Part shown: piece after piece, positions 35,539 through 44,200 of the stretch
Numbering within the stretch: the first letter of the stretch is position 1
Layout: every line of letters begins with the position of its first letter
Assembly (NCBI GenBank): GCA_035604195.1
Contig: DATNIY010000102.1
Span: forward strand, 1 to 64,000
Length of the DNA stretch: 64,000 nucleotides
Direction: 5' to 3'
Source of the DNA: DATJLY01 sp035604195
GTDB taxonomy: Bacteria > Pseudomonadota > Alphaproteobacteria > ATCC43930 > CGMCC-115725
Notes under the pieces: model-generated
Seen by the model: the letters and a program-made list of their open reading frames with translations, nothing else
Told to the model about the DNA's origin: nothing
Databases searched by the model: none
Program-made: the position numbers and the translations under genes

Positions 35539-35668
35539 GTGCGTCCTTCGAGACGCCGGCTTCGCCGGCTCCTCAGGATGAGAATCTTTCTTTGTGCAAC
35601 CAAAGTTTTTCCTCGTGCTGAGGGGCGACCGCATGCGGTCGCCCGAAGCGGCCGTCTCGAAGCACGCA
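35539..35668. repeat. REP-like palindromic intergenic repeat, copy 1
   Basis: A 130-bp element with terminal inverted repeats GTGCGTCCTTCGAGACG and CGTCTCGAAGCACGCA. Inside are two smaller palindromes, GCCGGCTTCGCCGGC and GGGCGACCGCATGCGGTCGCCC. It is nearly identical to the element at 39574-39704, and the next ~18 bp are similar too. Any reading frame through it is not a gene. It lies between mutL and rsmD, which converge on it, so it may serve as a terminator. Confidence 0.88.
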
Positions 35669-35693
35669 TTGCATCCACGCAGTCGGGAATGAT

Positions 35694-36260
35694 CTAAGCT
35701 TCGACTGTCCGCCGCAGCAACACGATCCGCGCGGCGCCGTAGCGGCGCTCTTCGAGCACCGTGAATCCCGCCGGCGCGGCGAAGGGCGCGCGGGCGGCGA
35801 TCTCGACGACAATGAGCGCGTCTGCCGCGATCCAGCCCGCAGCGGCCAACGCTGCCAGCGCCGGCGCCGCGATGTTTTCGTCATAGGGCGGGTCGAGAAA
35901 AACAAGATCGCACGGCCCGCTCGGGCGCGGCGGCTTGAGCGCGTCGGCGGCCAGCACAATCGTGCGCGGCTCCTCCTTCAGCGCCGCGACATTGGCTTCG
36001 AGCGCGCGCCGCGCCTCGCGATCCTTCTCGAGGAAGCTCGCATGCCGCGCGCCGCGCGACAGCGCCTCGAGGCCCAAGGCCCCGGTGCCGGCAAAGGCGT
36101 CGAGCACGCGCGCGTCCTCGTAAACTGGGCGCGGGCCGAAGCGGCCATGGGCGAGAATGTCGAACAGCGCCTCGCGCGCCCGCTCGCCGGTCGGCCGCAC
36201 CACCGCTCCCGGCGGCGCCACGAGGCGGCGGTGGCGGTGCCTACCGGCGATGATGCGCAA
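35694..36260 (-). CDS. rsmD: 16S rRNA (guanine-966 N2)-methyltransferase
   Basis: A 188-residue SAM-dependent rRNA methyltransferase acting on G966 of the small-subunit RNA. Start block MRIIAGRHRHRRLVAPPG, then RPTGERAREALFDIL. The SAM loop is LDAFAGTGALGLEALSRGA and the catalytic NPPY-type motif is DPPY in LVFLDPPYDEN. The start overlaps the end of the rluB-type gene by 20 bp, a frequent pairing in alphaproteobacteria. Confidence 0.95.
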   Translation of the reverse strand: MRIIAGRHRHRRLVAPPGAVVRPTGERAREALFDILAHGRFGPRPVYEDARVLDAFAGTGALGLEALSRGARHASFLEKDREARRALEANVAALKEEPRTIVLAADALKPPRPSGPCDLVFLDPPYDENIAAPALAALAAAGWIAADALIVVEIAARAPFAAPAGFTVLEERRYGAARIVLLRRTVEA

Positions 36261-36987
36261 GATGCCCGCTCCCGAGCTGATCGCGCAGCACGCGGCGCGT
36301 CACTTCGGCAACCTCGCCGCGCGGCAAATGGCCGAGTTGGAACGGGCCATAGGCGATGCGGATGAGCCGCGTCACCGGCAATCCCAGATGCTCCATGACG
36401 CGGCGGATTTCGCGGTTCCTGCCCTCGGCGAGGCTGACGACGAGCCAGGCGTTGCTGCCTTGCTGGCGCTCGAGCCGCGCCTCGATCGGCCCATAGGCGA
36501 CTCCGGCGATGGTGATGCCCTGCTCCAGCGCCGCGAGCTGCGCCGGATCGGGCGTCCCATGCACCCGCACGCGGTAGCGCCTGAGCCAGCCGCGCGCCGG
36601 CAGCTCCAATTCGCGCGCGAGGCCGCCGTCATTGGTCAGCAGCAGAAGCCCCTCGGACGCAAGATCGAGCCGCCCGACCGAGATGAGCCGCGGCAGATCG
36701 GCAGGAAGACGCGCGAAGACCGTGGGCCGGCCCTTCTCGTCGCGATGCGTCGTCACCAGGCCGGCCGGCTTGTGATAGCGCCACAGCCGCGCCGGCTCGG
36801 GCGCCGGGATGGGCTTGCCGTCGATGCGAATGTCGCTCGTCGAATCGACGGTGACGGCCGGGCTCTTCAGCACCGCGCCGCCGAGCGCGACTCGGCCCTC
36901 GGCGATCCAGCGCTCGGCCTCGCGGCGCGAGCACAAGCCGGCGCGGGCGAGCACCTTGGCGATGCGCTCTCCCTTGGCCGCGGCCAT
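36241..36987 (-). CDS. rluB: 23S rRNA pseudouridine synthase, RsuA/RluB family
   Basis: A 248-residue enzyme converting a uridine in 23S rRNA helix 89 region to pseudouridine if it is RluB (RluF/RsuA are other members). N-terminal S4 RNA-binding domain: GERIAKVLARAGLCSRREAERWI. The catalytic Asp is in VGRLDLASEGLLLLTNDG. The closing block is NREIRRVMEHLGLPVTRLIRI. Start at 36987 is shared as TGATG with the stop of the upstream gene. RluB is favoured over RsuA by genome context, not proven. Confidence 0.92.
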   Translation of the reverse strand: MAAAKGERIAKVLARAGLCSRREAERWIAEGRVALGGAVLKSPAVTVDSTSDIRIDGKPIPAPEPARLWRYHKPAGLVTTHRDEKGRPTVFARLPADLPRLISVGRLDLASEGLLLLTNDGGLARELELPARGWLRRYRVRVHGTPDPAQLAALEQGITIAGVAYGPIEARLERQQGSNAWLVVSLAEGRNREIRRVMEHLGLPVTRLIRIAYGPFQLGHLPRGEVAEVTRRVLRDQLGSGHLAHHRR

Positions 36988-37706
36988 CACGGGCGTGCGG
37001 CGGCGGCGATGAAGGCCAAGAAGATGCGGGGATCGCCCGGGCTGATGCCGTATTCGGGATGCCACTGCACGCCCAGGCAGAAGCGGCGGCGCGGGTCCTC
37101 GATGCCCTCGATGACGCCGTCGGGCGCCACCGCATCGACGACGATGCCGGGGCCGGGATTCTTCACCGCCTGATGATGCGCGCTGTTGACGGCAAGCTCG
37201 TCGGCGCCGGTGATGCGGTGGAGCAGCGTGCCCTTCGCGATGCGCACGGCATGGCCGGCCTCGGTCCGCGGATTGGGCTGCTCATGGGCGAGCGCGCCCG
37301 CGACCTCGTCGGGAATGTGCTGGATGAGGGTGCCGCCGAGAATGACGTTGAGGAGCTGCTGGCCGCCGCAGATGCCGAGCACCGGCACATCGGCGGCGAG
37401 CGCGGCGCGGGTGATGCCGAGCTCGAATTCGGTGCGCCGATCCTTGGTGGTGACGCTCTTGTGCCGGCTCGCGGCGCCCCACAGCGCCGGATCGACGTCG
37501 AAGGCGCCGCCGGTGACGATGAGTCCGTCGAGCAGCGCGAGATAAGCCTCGGCCCGCTCCGGCTCGTGCGGCAGCAGCACCGACAGCCCGCCCGCCGCGG
37601 CGACGGCGCTGCAGTAATTCTCGCGGAGCGCGTACCAGGGATGGGTCTTCGAATAGCCGCCGGGCGGCTCGTGATCGAGGGTGAGGCCGATGACCGGTTG
37701 TGCCAT
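36987..37706 (-). CDS. Class I glutamine-amidotransferase-like hydrolase (peptidase C26 / PuuD type)
   Basis: A 239-residue enzyme of the gamma-glutamyl-GABA hydrolase type. Nucleophile Cys in VLGICGGQQLLNVILGG, catalytic His and Glu in GVQWHPEY. The PuuD-like core DGLIVTGGAFDVDPALWG is present. Members hydrolyse gamma-glutamyl amides from polyamine breakdown, or cleave other gamma-glutamyl compounds. Start at 37706 matches the family N-terminus (QPVIGLTLDHE); a longer frame to 37766 has no better signal. Neither candidate has a good SD. Stop and the rluB start share a base. Confidence 0.88.
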   Translation of the reverse strand: MAQPVIGLTLDHEPPGGYSKTHPWYALRENYCSAVAAAGGLSVLLPHEPERAEAYLALLDGLIVTGGAFDVDPALWGAASRHKSVTTKDRRTEFELGITRAALAADVPVLGICGGQQLLNVILGGTLIQHIPDEVAGALAHEQPNPRTEAGHAVRIAKGTLLHRITGADELAVNSAHHQAVKNPGPGIVVDAVAPDGVIEGIEDPRRRFCLGVQWHPEYGISPGDPRIFLAFIAAAARP

Positions 37707-37831
37707 GGGGGCTGGAAGAACTGCGAGGCCGGCAACAACTTTAGGTCGCGCTCCCGGTTCCGGCAAGCCGGCCGGCCGCCGTCAACCAATTCTTAACGTC
37801 CCGCTAAGGAATGCGCAGGCAAGATTGCCGC

Positions 37832-39037
37832 ATGGCGACGAAGCCGGGTTGCGAGCTGACCATCTTGATGCCCTGCCTCAATGAGGCGGCGACCCTGGCG
37901 CGCTGCATCGCCAAGGCGCGCGATTTCTTGGCGCAGAGCGGCATCCTGGGCGAGGTCGTCATCGCCGACAACGGCAGCACCGACGGCTCGCAGGGCATCG
38001 CCACCGCGCATGGCGCGCGCATCGTGCCGGTCGAGGCGCGCGGCTACGGCAATGCGCTCATCGCGGGGATTCGCGCGGCGCGCGGCCGCTACGTCATCAT
38101 GGGCGACGCCGACGACAGCTATGATTTCGGCGCGCTCGCCCCCTTCGTCGAGAAGCTGCGCGAGGGCTGGGAGCTGGTCATGGGCAACCGCTTCCGCGGC
38201 GGCATCGCCCCGGGCGCCATGCCGCTCTTGCACCGCTATCTCGGCAATCCCGTGCTGACCGGGCTCGGCCGCATGTTCTTCCGCAGCCCTTGCGGCGACT
38301 TCCATTGCGGCCTCCGGGGCTTCCAGCGCGCAGCGATTTTGGCCCTCGATCTGCAAGCGGAGGGCATGGAATTCGCCAGCGAAATGGTGGTGAAGGCGAC
38401 GCTGCACGGCCTCAAGATCGCCGAGGTGCCGACGACCCTCGCGCCCGATGGGCGCGGCCGCGCGCCGCATCTCAACAGCTGGCGCGACGGCTGGCGCCAT
38501 TTGCGCTTCCTGCTGCTTTACAGCCCGCGCTGGCTCTTCCTCTATCCCGGCGCCGGGCTGTTCGTGCTGGGACTCGCGGTGATGGCCTGGCTCATTCCAA
38601 AGCCGGGCGTCGTCGGCAGCATCGCCTTCGACATTCATACCTTATTCTATGCCTCGGTCGCGGTGGTGGTGGGCTTCCACTCGATGCTGCTCTGGGTCTT
38701 CGCCACGGTCTATGGCTCGCGCGAGGGGCTGGTCGAGGAGGACCGCTGGTTCCGCTCGATGATCCGGGTGGTGAAGCTCGAAGCGGCGCTCGCAGCGGCG
38801 GGCGTGCTGTTGCTGCTCGGGCTGGCGCTGGCGGCATACGCGCTCGGCTCCTGGGGCGCCGCGGCGTTCGGCGCGATCTCGCCGGAGCAGACCATGCGCC
38901 TCGTCATCCCCTCGGGCACCGCCATCCTGCTCGCCTTCCAGATCGCCTTCGGCGCCTTCTTCATCAGCGTCTTGCAGATCCGCGCGGGCCGCACGGAGAG
39001 CGAGGAACAGCCGCAATCCCGGGCGCGCGCGGCCTGA
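37832..39037 (+). CDS. Family 2 glycosyltransferase, membrane-anchored (dolichyl-phosphate-mannose synthase-like)
   Basis: A 401-residue protein. The N-terminal GT-A domain has LTILMPCLNEAATLARCI, ADNGSTDGS, the metal-binding GDADDSYDF and MGNRFRGGI. Acceptor-side CGDFHCGLRGFQR and MEFASEMVVKA follow. The C-terminal third holds about four membrane segments. It likely transfers a sugar from a nucleotide donor to a polyprenyl phosphate or envelope lipid. Start 37832 is the ATG nearest the domain; ATG 37811 is an alternative. Standing alone, its pathway is not visible. Confidence 0.87.
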   Translation: MATKPGCELTILMPCLNEAATLARCIAKARDFLAQSGILGEVVIADNGSTDGSQGIATAHGARIVPVEARGYGNALIAGIRAARGRYVIMGDADDSYDFGALAPFVEKLREGWELVMGNRFRGGIAPGAMPLLHRYLGNPVLTGLGRMFFRSPCGDFHCGLRGFQRAAILALDLQAEGMEFASEMVVKATLHGLKIAEVPTTLAPDGRGRAPHLNSWRDGWRHLRFLLLYSPRWLFLYPGAGLFVLGLAVMAWLIPKPGVVGSIAFDIHTLFYASVAVVVGFHSMLLWVFATVYGSREGLVEEDRWFRSMIRVVKLEAALAAAGVLLLLGLALAAYALGSWGAAAFGAISPEQTMRLVIPSGTAILLAFQIAFGAFFISVLQIRAGRTESEEQPQSRARAA

Positions 39038-39083
39038 ACCGCCGCGCGATTGAGCCGTCGCGCGCTCGCGCTATGCTCGGGCG

Positions 39084-39548
39084 GTGGGAGCAGTGCGCCA
39101 AAATCCTTCGCCGATGGAGCTTGCCCTCGCCGAGGCCGAGCGGGCGGGCCTGCGCGGCGAGGTGCCGGTGGGCGCGGTGCTCGTCGAGGCGGCGAGCGGC
39201 GCGGTCGTGGCGTCTTGCGGCAACCGGGTCGAGGAGCTTGCCGATCCCACGGCCCATGCCGAGCTCTTGGCGATCCGCATGGCGGCTAAGCGCCGCGGTG
39301 CGCCGCGGCTTGTCGATTGCGATCTTTATGTGACGCTCGAGCCCTGCGCCATGTGCGCCGCCGCGATTTCTTTCGCGCGGCTGCGCCGGCTCTATTTCGG
39401 CGCCTCCGATCCCAAGGCCGGCGCGGTCGAGCACGGCCCGCGCTTCTTCCAACAGCCGACCTGCCATCACCGCCCGGAGATCTATGGCGGCATCGACGCG
39501 ACGCGCGCCGGCGAACTGCTCCGGCGGTTCTTCAAGGAGCGGCGTTAG
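39084..39548 (+). CDS. tadA: tRNA-specific adenosine deaminase
   Basis: A 154-residue zinc deaminase making inosine at the wobble position of tRNA-Arg(ACG). Zinc ligands are in TAHAELLAI (HAE, residues about 56-58) and LEPCAMCAAAI (PCxxC). The SDPKAGAVEH region with FFQQPTCHHRPEIYGG is TadA-like. The GTG start at 39084 gives an N-terminal extension of 10 residues relative to ATG 39114; neither has an obvious SD. An REP-like repeat follows 25 bp downstream. Confidence 0.94.
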   Translation: MGAVRQNPSPMELALAEAERAGLRGEVPVGAVLVEAASGAVVASCGNRVEELADPTAHAELLAIRMAAKRRGAPRLVDCDLYVTLEPCAMCAAAISFARLRRLYFGASDPKAGAVEHGPRFFQQPTCHHRPEIYGGIDATRAGELLRRFFKERR

Positions 39549-39573
39549 GGCGATTCCGGTTGGATTGAATTCC

Positions 39574-39704
39574 GTGCGTCCTTCGAGACGCCGGCTTCGC
39601 CGGCTCCTCAGGATAAGGCTCTTATCTTTGTGCCACCAAAGATTTTCCTCGTGCTGAGGGGCGACCGCATGCGGTCGCCCAAAGCGGCCGTCTCGAAGCA
39701 CGCA
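39574..39704. repeat. REP-like palindromic intergenic repeat, copy 2
   Basis: 131 bp, nearly identical to 35539-35668: same terminal inverted repeats (GTGCGTCCTTCGAGACG ... CGTCTCGAAGCACGCA) and both inner palindromes. The main difference is the central stretch (AAGGCTCTTATCTTTGTG). It lies between the convergent tadA and DJ-1/PfpI genes. Confidence 0.88.
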
Positions 39705-39730
39705 CGCCATCGATGCAGTCGGCAACCGGT

Positions 39731-40435
39731 TCAGAAGGCGCCGCTCGCCAATCCCAATTTGGCGGCGGCGCGCTTGGTGGCGGCGAGGCGCGCGCTCTGG
39801 CGCTCGGCGGCGGCTTGGGTCAGTTGTGCGACGAGCACGGGGCCGGCGCGCTCGGGCGAGCCACAATCGAAAGGCGGCTCAGCGTCGTATTCGAGATTGA
39901 GCTGGATGCGCTGCGCCAACTCGGCGCCGCACAGCTCGGCGACCAGGCTCAAGGCGAAATCGATGCCGGCGGTGACGCCGCCGCCGGTGATCCGGTTGCG
40001 GTCCTTGACCACGCGCTCGGCCACCGGCGTTGCGCCCAAGAGCGCAAGCTGATCGCGCGACATCCAATGACACGCCGCGCGATAGCCGCGGAGCAGGCCG
40101 GCCGCGCCTAGCACCAGCGAGCCGGTGCAGACCGAGGTGACGTAGCGCGCGCCGGCGGCCTGGCGACGCAAGAAGTCGAGCGTTTCCTCATCCTCCATGA
40201 GCGCGATCTGCCCGGCGCCGCCAGGCACGCAAATGACATCGAGAGGCGGGCAATCGGCGAAGCTGGTGGTCGGCACGATCTGCCAGCCCTTGCTGGTCGC
40301 GACCGGCGCGCGGTTCTTCCAGACGAGGTGCAGCTTGGCATTGGGCACCGCACCGAAGACTTCGGCCGGGCCGGTGAGGTCGAGCTGCATCACATTGGGA
40401 AAGAGCAACAGGCCGATTTGCCAAGTTTCGGGCAT
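39731..40435 (-). CDS. DJ-1/PfpI-family protein (isonitrile hydratase-like)
   Basis: A 234-residue class I glutamine-amidotransferase-like protein. The nucleophile elbow is VTSVCTGSLVLGAAGLLRGYRAACHW, where Cys lies at about residue 104. The N-terminal block IGLLLFPNVMQLDLTGPAEVFG matches InhA-type isonitrile hydratases and the N-domain of GATase1-AraC regulators, but no AraC domain follows. Start 40435 has a strong SD (GAGGAGAT, 6 nt). ATG at 40450 overlapping the purD stop is the alternative. It is probably translated from the purD mRNA. Confidence 0.87.
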   Translation of the reverse strand: MPETWQIGLLLFPNVMQLDLTGPAEVFGAVPNAKLHLVWKNRAPVATSKGWQIVPTTSFADCPPLDVICVPGGAGQIALMEDEETLDFLRRQAAGARYVTSVCTGSLVLGAAGLLRGYRAACHWMSRDQLALLGATPVAERVVKDRNRITGGGVTAGIDFALSLVAELCGAELAQRIQLNLEYDAEPPFDCGSPERAGPVLVAQLTQAAAERQSARLAATKRAAAKLGLASGAF

Positions 40436-40446
40436 GGGAGATCTCC

Positions 40447-41703
40447 TCACAGCGCGCGCCAGCCGATGTCGCGGCGGCAGAAGCCCTCAGGCCATTTGAT
40501 GCGGTCGACAACCGCATAGGCGCGCGTCTGCGCCTCGGCCACGGTCTTGCCGCGGGCAACGACGTTCAGGACGCGGCCGCCATCGGCGACGAGCTTGTCG
40601 CCGACGCGCTTGGTGCCGGCGTGGAAGATCTGCACCAGCGGATCACTCGCCGCCGCCTCGGTGAGACCACGGATCTCGCTGCCGCGTGCGACCTCGCCGG
40701 GATAGCCCTTGGCCGCGAGCACGACGCAGAGCGCGAATTCCTCGTGCCAGCGCAGATCGAAGTTTTCGAGCACGCCATCGCGCGCGGCGATGAGCGCCGG
40801 CAACAGATCGCTCTTGAGCCGCGGCAGCAGCACCTGGCATTCGGGATCGCCGAAGCGGACATTGTATTCGATGAGTTGCGGCCCTTCTGCCGTCAGCATC
40901 AGCCCGGCATAAAGCACGCCCTTGTAGGGCCGGCCCTCCGCCGCCATCGCCGCGACCGTGGGCTTGATGATGCACGCCATGACCTGCTCTTCGAGCGCCG
41001 GCGTGAGACACGGCGCCGGCGAATAGGCGCCCATGCCGCCGGTGTTGGGGCCGGTATCGCCTTCGCCGACGCGCTTGTGGTCCTGCGCCGAAGCGAGCGG
41101 CAGCGCGTCTTTGCCATCGACCAGCGCGAAGAAGCTCGCCTCCTCGCCGACGAGTATCTCTTCGAGCACGATGTCCGCGCCGAAGCGCCGGGTCCCATCG
41201 ATTGCGGTGAGCGCCGCCGGGACGTCCGGAGGCACGGTGACGCCCTTTCCCGCGGCGAGGCCGTCGGCCTTGACCACCAAGGGCACGCCGCGTTGGCGCA
41301 CATAGTCCTTGGCCGCGTCGGGATCGCGGAAGCGCCGGAATGGGGCCGTCGGGATGCCGTATTTGGCGCAGAGCTCCTTGGTGAAGCCCTTCGAGCCTTC
41401 GAGCGCGGCGGCGGCGGCAGAGGGGCCAAAAGCGGCGATGCCCTGGGATTCGAGCCGGTCGACCAAGCCCAGGACCAGCGGTGTCTCCGGGCCGACGACG
41501 ACGAAGTCGATGCGCTCGGCGCGGCACAGCGTCAGAAGCCCATCGATGTCATTGGCCGCGACATCGGCGCAGCGCGCCTCCGCGGCGATGCCGGGATTGC
41601 CGGGCGCGCAGATAAGCGCGTCGCAGAGCGGAGAGGCGGCAATCGACCAGCACAGCGCATGCTCGCGCCCGCCCGAGCCCACGACCAGAACCCGCATGCC
41701 CAC
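40447..41703 (-). CDS. purD: Phosphoribosylamine-glycine ligase (GAR synthetase)
   Basis: A 418-residue ATP-grasp enzyme, second step of de novo purine synthesis. VLVVGSGGREHALCW starts the N-domain; ATP-grasp elements are VPLVVKADGLAAGKGVTV, EASFFALVDGK and the metal loop EYNVRFGDPECQVLLPRL. SAQDHKRVGEGDTGPNTGGMGAYSPAP is the typical central block, seen as two adjoining pieces. Start 41703 (MGMRVLV) or 41697 are equivalent choices. A DJ-1/PfpI gene follows immediately. Confidence 0.97.
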   Translation of the reverse strand: MGMRVLVVGSGGREHALCWSIAASPLCDALICAPGNPGIAAEARCADVAANDIDGLLTLCRAERIDFVVVGPETPLVLGLVDRLESQGIAAFGPSAAAAALEGSKGFTKELCAKYGIPTAPFRRFRDPDAAKDYVRQRGVPLVVKADGLAAGKGVTVPPDVPAALTAIDGTRRFGADIVLEEILVGEEASFFALVDGKDALPLASAQDHKRVGEGDTGPNTGGMGAYSPAPCLTPALEEQVMACIIKPTVAAMAAEGRPYKGVLYAGLMLTAEGPQLIEYNVRFGDPECQVLLPRLKSDLLPALIAARDGVLENFDLRWHEEFALCVVLAAKGYPGEVARGSEIRGLTEAAASDPLVQIFHAGTKRVGDKLVADGGRVLNVVARGKTVAEAQTRAYAVVDRIKWPEGFCRRDIGWRAL

Positions 41704-41717
41704 TCCGCTTCTGCTCC

Positions 41718-41818
41718 ACTCACCCTTCGAGACGGCCGCAATGCGGCCTCCTCAGGGTGAGGAAAGATTAAGTCCTCACGCTGAGGAGCGCCCGAAGGGC
41801 GCGTCTCGAAGCGTGAGT
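41718..41818. repeat. REP-like palindromic intergenic repeat, copy 3 (diverged)
   Basis: A 101-bp shorter relative of copies 1 and 2. Terminal arms are ACTCACCCTTCGAGACG and CGTCTCGAAGCGTGAGT, with inner palindromes GGCCGCAATGCGGCC and GCGCCCGAAGGGCGC, and CTCCTCAGGGTGAGG in between. It sits in the divergent purD/xseA interval, so this copy cannot be a terminator for both and may contribute to promoter-region structure. Confidence 0.82.
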
Positions 41819-41872
41819 CGGGCAGCCGCACCCGCTGCCCTTTCCCGCCCGCGCTTTGTATCATAGCGGGCG

Positions 41873-43297
41873 ATGACGGAAAGTCCTGTCGCGACATCTT
41901 CTGCGGCGCGGCCCAATTTGCCGGAATACACGGTCGGCGAGCTCTCGGCGCTGCTCAAACGCACGGTCGAGCAGAATTTTTCTTACGTCCGCGTGCGTGG
42001 CGAGATCTCCGGCTTCAAGCGCCATTCCTCGGGCCATTCCTATTTCGCCTTGAAAGATGCGGATGCGCTGCTCGACGCCGTGAGCTGGCGCGGCACGCGG
42101 CTTACGATCAAGCCCGAGGACGGGATGGAGGTCGTCTGCACCGGAAGGCTCACCACATATCCCGCCCGCTCGCGCTATCAGCTCGTCGTCGAGAGCATGG
42201 AGCTGGCCGGCATCGGCGCGCTCCTGAAGCTCCTGGAGGAGCGCAAGGCGCGGCTCGCCGCCGAAGGCCTCTTCGCCGAAGCGCGCAAGAAGCCGTTGCC
42301 GTACCTGCCCGACATCATCGGCATCGTCACCTCGCCGACGGGCGCGGTCATTCGCGACATCCTGCATCGCCTCGCCGACCGCTTTCCGCGCTACGTGCTC
42401 ATTTGGCCGGTGGCGGTGCAGGGCGAGGGCGCGGGGAGCCAAGTCGCGGCGGCGATCGAGGGCTTCAATCGGCTCCTGCCCCAGGGCACGCCGCCGCGGC
42501 CCGATCTCCTCATCGTCGCGCGCGGCGGCGGCAGCCTCGAGGATCTCATGGCCTTCAACGAGGAGATCGTCGTGCGCGCCGCCGCCGCTTCGGCGATCCC
42601 GCTCATCTCCGCCGTCGGCCACGAGACCGACACGACGCTCATCGATTTCGCGTCCGACAAGCGCGCGCCGACGCCGAGCGCGGCGGCGGAGATGGCGGTG
42701 CCGGTGCGGCTCGAACTCCGCGCCGAGCTGGGCGGCAAGGCGCTGCGGCTGGCGAATTCCGCCGCGCGCCTCATCGCCGAGCGGCGCCTGCGCGTTGAAG
42801 GCCTGGCGCGCGGCCTGCCCGCGCCGCGCAGTATCCTCGAAGCGGCGATGCAGACGCTCGATGACCGGGCCGAGCGGCTCGATGGCGGCCTCAGGCGTCT
42901 CGTCCTGCTCGGCCGCCAGCATGTCGCGAAGGCGGCGGCGCGGCTCGATCCCGTCCTGTTGACGCGGCAAATCGCCAAGGGCCGTGACGCGCTCGACCAT
43001 GCGCAAAAGCGCCTCGATCACGCGGTGGCGCGCCTCGTCGCGCAGCACCTTCGCGCGCTCGAGGCTTGCGCGGGGCGGCTTTTGGGCTGGCAGACGGCGC
43101 AGCAACAGGTGATGGAGCGCGGCTATGTCCGCGTGCGTGACGAGCGCGACCGCGTCCTCACCGCCGCCGCCGATGTCGCGCCGGGCGCGGCCTTGTCCCT
43201 CGAATTCCACGACGGCCGAGTCGCGGCGGTTGCCTCGCCCGCGCCGAAGAAGCGCGCACGGGAAGCGGCCGGGAAGAAACAGGGCGAGCTGCTGTGA
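41873..43297 (+). CDS. xseA: Exodeoxyribonuclease VII large subunit
   Basis: A 474-residue nuclease subunit. OB-fold N-domain: YTVGELSALLKRTVEQNFSY and VRVRGEISGFKRHSSGHSYF. Catalytic domain: DIIGIVTSPTGAVIRDILHRL, LIVARGGGSLEDLMAFNEE and SAVGHETDTTLIDFASDKRA with TPSAAAE. A helical coiled region and a C-terminal MERGYVRVRD segment complete the family layout. Small subunit xseB is not here. It converges on the lauroyl acyltransferase gene with only 6 bp between. Confidence 0.97.
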   Translation: MTESPVATSSAARPNLPEYTVGELSALLKRTVEQNFSYVRVRGEISGFKRHSSGHSYFALKDADALLDAVSWRGTRLTIKPEDGMEVVCTGRLTTYPARSRYQLVVESMELAGIGALLKLLEERKARLAAEGLFAEARKKPLPYLPDIIGIVTSPTGAVIRDILHRLADRFPRYVLIWPVAVQGEGAGSQVAAAIEGFNRLLPQGTPPRPDLLIVARGGGSLEDLMAFNEEIVVRAAAASAIPLISAVGHETDTTLIDFASDKRAPTPSAAAEMAVPVRLELRAELGGKALRLANSAARLIAERRLRVEGLARGLPAPRSILEAAMQTLDDRAERLDGGLRRLVLLGRQHVAKAAARLDPVLLTRQIAKGRDALDHAQKRLDHAVARLVAQHLRALEACAGRLLGWQTAQQQVMERGYVRVRDERDRVLTAAADVAPGAALSLEFHDGRVAAVASPAPKKRAREAAGKKQGELL

Positions 43298-43303
43298 GTT
43301 CGC

Positions 43304-44200
43304 CTACTCCGGCCAACGCCGATGCAGCCAAAACCATTGCTCCGGCCGGGCGCGGATCCAGCGCTCGATGGTAGCGTTGACTTCGGTCATCAGCGCGAGC
43401 GTGTCGGCTTGCGTATTGCCGCTCTTCGGCAATGCCAAGGCCGGATCGCAGACGAGGCGAAAATGCGCGCCCTTCACCCGCTCGACCCGCGTCGGCACGA
43501 CGATGCAGTCGAAACGCAGCGCAAGCCGCGCCAGCGCCGGCGCCGTCATCGCGTCGCGGCCGAAGAAGGGCACGGCGATGCCGTCGTTCATCTTCTGATC
43601 GACCAGCATGCAGAGATGGCGGCCTTCTTGGATCGCGGCTATCGCGCGCCGCGCGGCGATGCTGCCCTTGGGGATGAGCTCGGCGCCGGTGGCGCTGCGC
43701 GCCCGGTTGATGAGGTCATCGACGAAGGGATTGTTGGCGGCGCGGTAGATCTCGGCGATGGCGAATCCGGCCTGGGCCGCCGCCAGGCCCGCGATCTCCC
43801 AATTGCCGTAATGCGCAGAGAAGAAGATGTAGCGCTTGTCGGGCGAGCGGTTCATGCGGATCTCGTCGGTGCCGATGACTTCGACCCGGCCGCCGGGCGC
43901 GTAGATGTCGAATTCGTGCAGATGCGGATATTCCGCGACGACCCGGCCCAAATTGTCCCACATGCCGCGGACGATGCGCTCGATCGCCGCCTGATCAAGC
44001 GCGGGCATGGCGCGCGCGAGATTGAGCCGCGCGCGCTTGCTGGCGCCGAGATGTGGGCCGATGCTGCGCGCGATGCGGCCGCCGAGATCGGAGGCGCGGT
44101 CCAGCGGCAGCGCGCGGAACAGCGCGAAGACGAGCCGCACGCCCAGCCCCTCGAAATAATAACCGATCCGGCGCAGCCACGGCCGGCGGCGCTCAGCCAT
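43304..44200 (-). CDS. Lipid A late acyltransferase (LpxL/HtrB family)
   Basis: A 298-residue inner-membrane acyltransferase adding a secondary acyl chain to Kdo-lipid A. One N-terminal hydrophobic anchor. The catalytic HX4(D/E) motif is SAHYGNWEIAG. Supporting blocks are LVDQKMNDGIAVPFFGRDAMT, the family 'DQ...G..v.FfG' signature, and PEQWFWLHRRWP at the end. It is the last gene of the leftward lipid A operon and overlaps lpxK by 8 bp. Confidence 0.92.
   Translation of the reverse strand: MAERRRPWLRRIGYYFEGLGVRLVFALFRALPLDRASDLGGRIARSIGPHLGASKRARLNLARAMPALDQAAIERIVRGMWDNLGRVVAEYPHLHEFDIYAPGGRVEVIGTDEIRMNRSPDKRYIFFSAHYGNWEIAGLAAAQAGFAIAEIYRAANNPFVDDLINRARSATGAELIPKGSIAARRAIAAIQEGRHLCMLVDQKMNDGIAVPFFGRDAMTAPALARLALRFDCIVVPTRVERVKGAHFRLVCDPALALPKSGNTQADTLALMTEVNATIERWIRARPEQWFWLHRRWPE

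Noticed and set aside
35539..35690. Short frame reading RDGRFGRPHAVAPQHEE in the repeat, also present at 39574-39720
   Set aside because: The same peptide appears wherever this palindromic repeat occurs. It is a well-known annotation artefact of such repeats.
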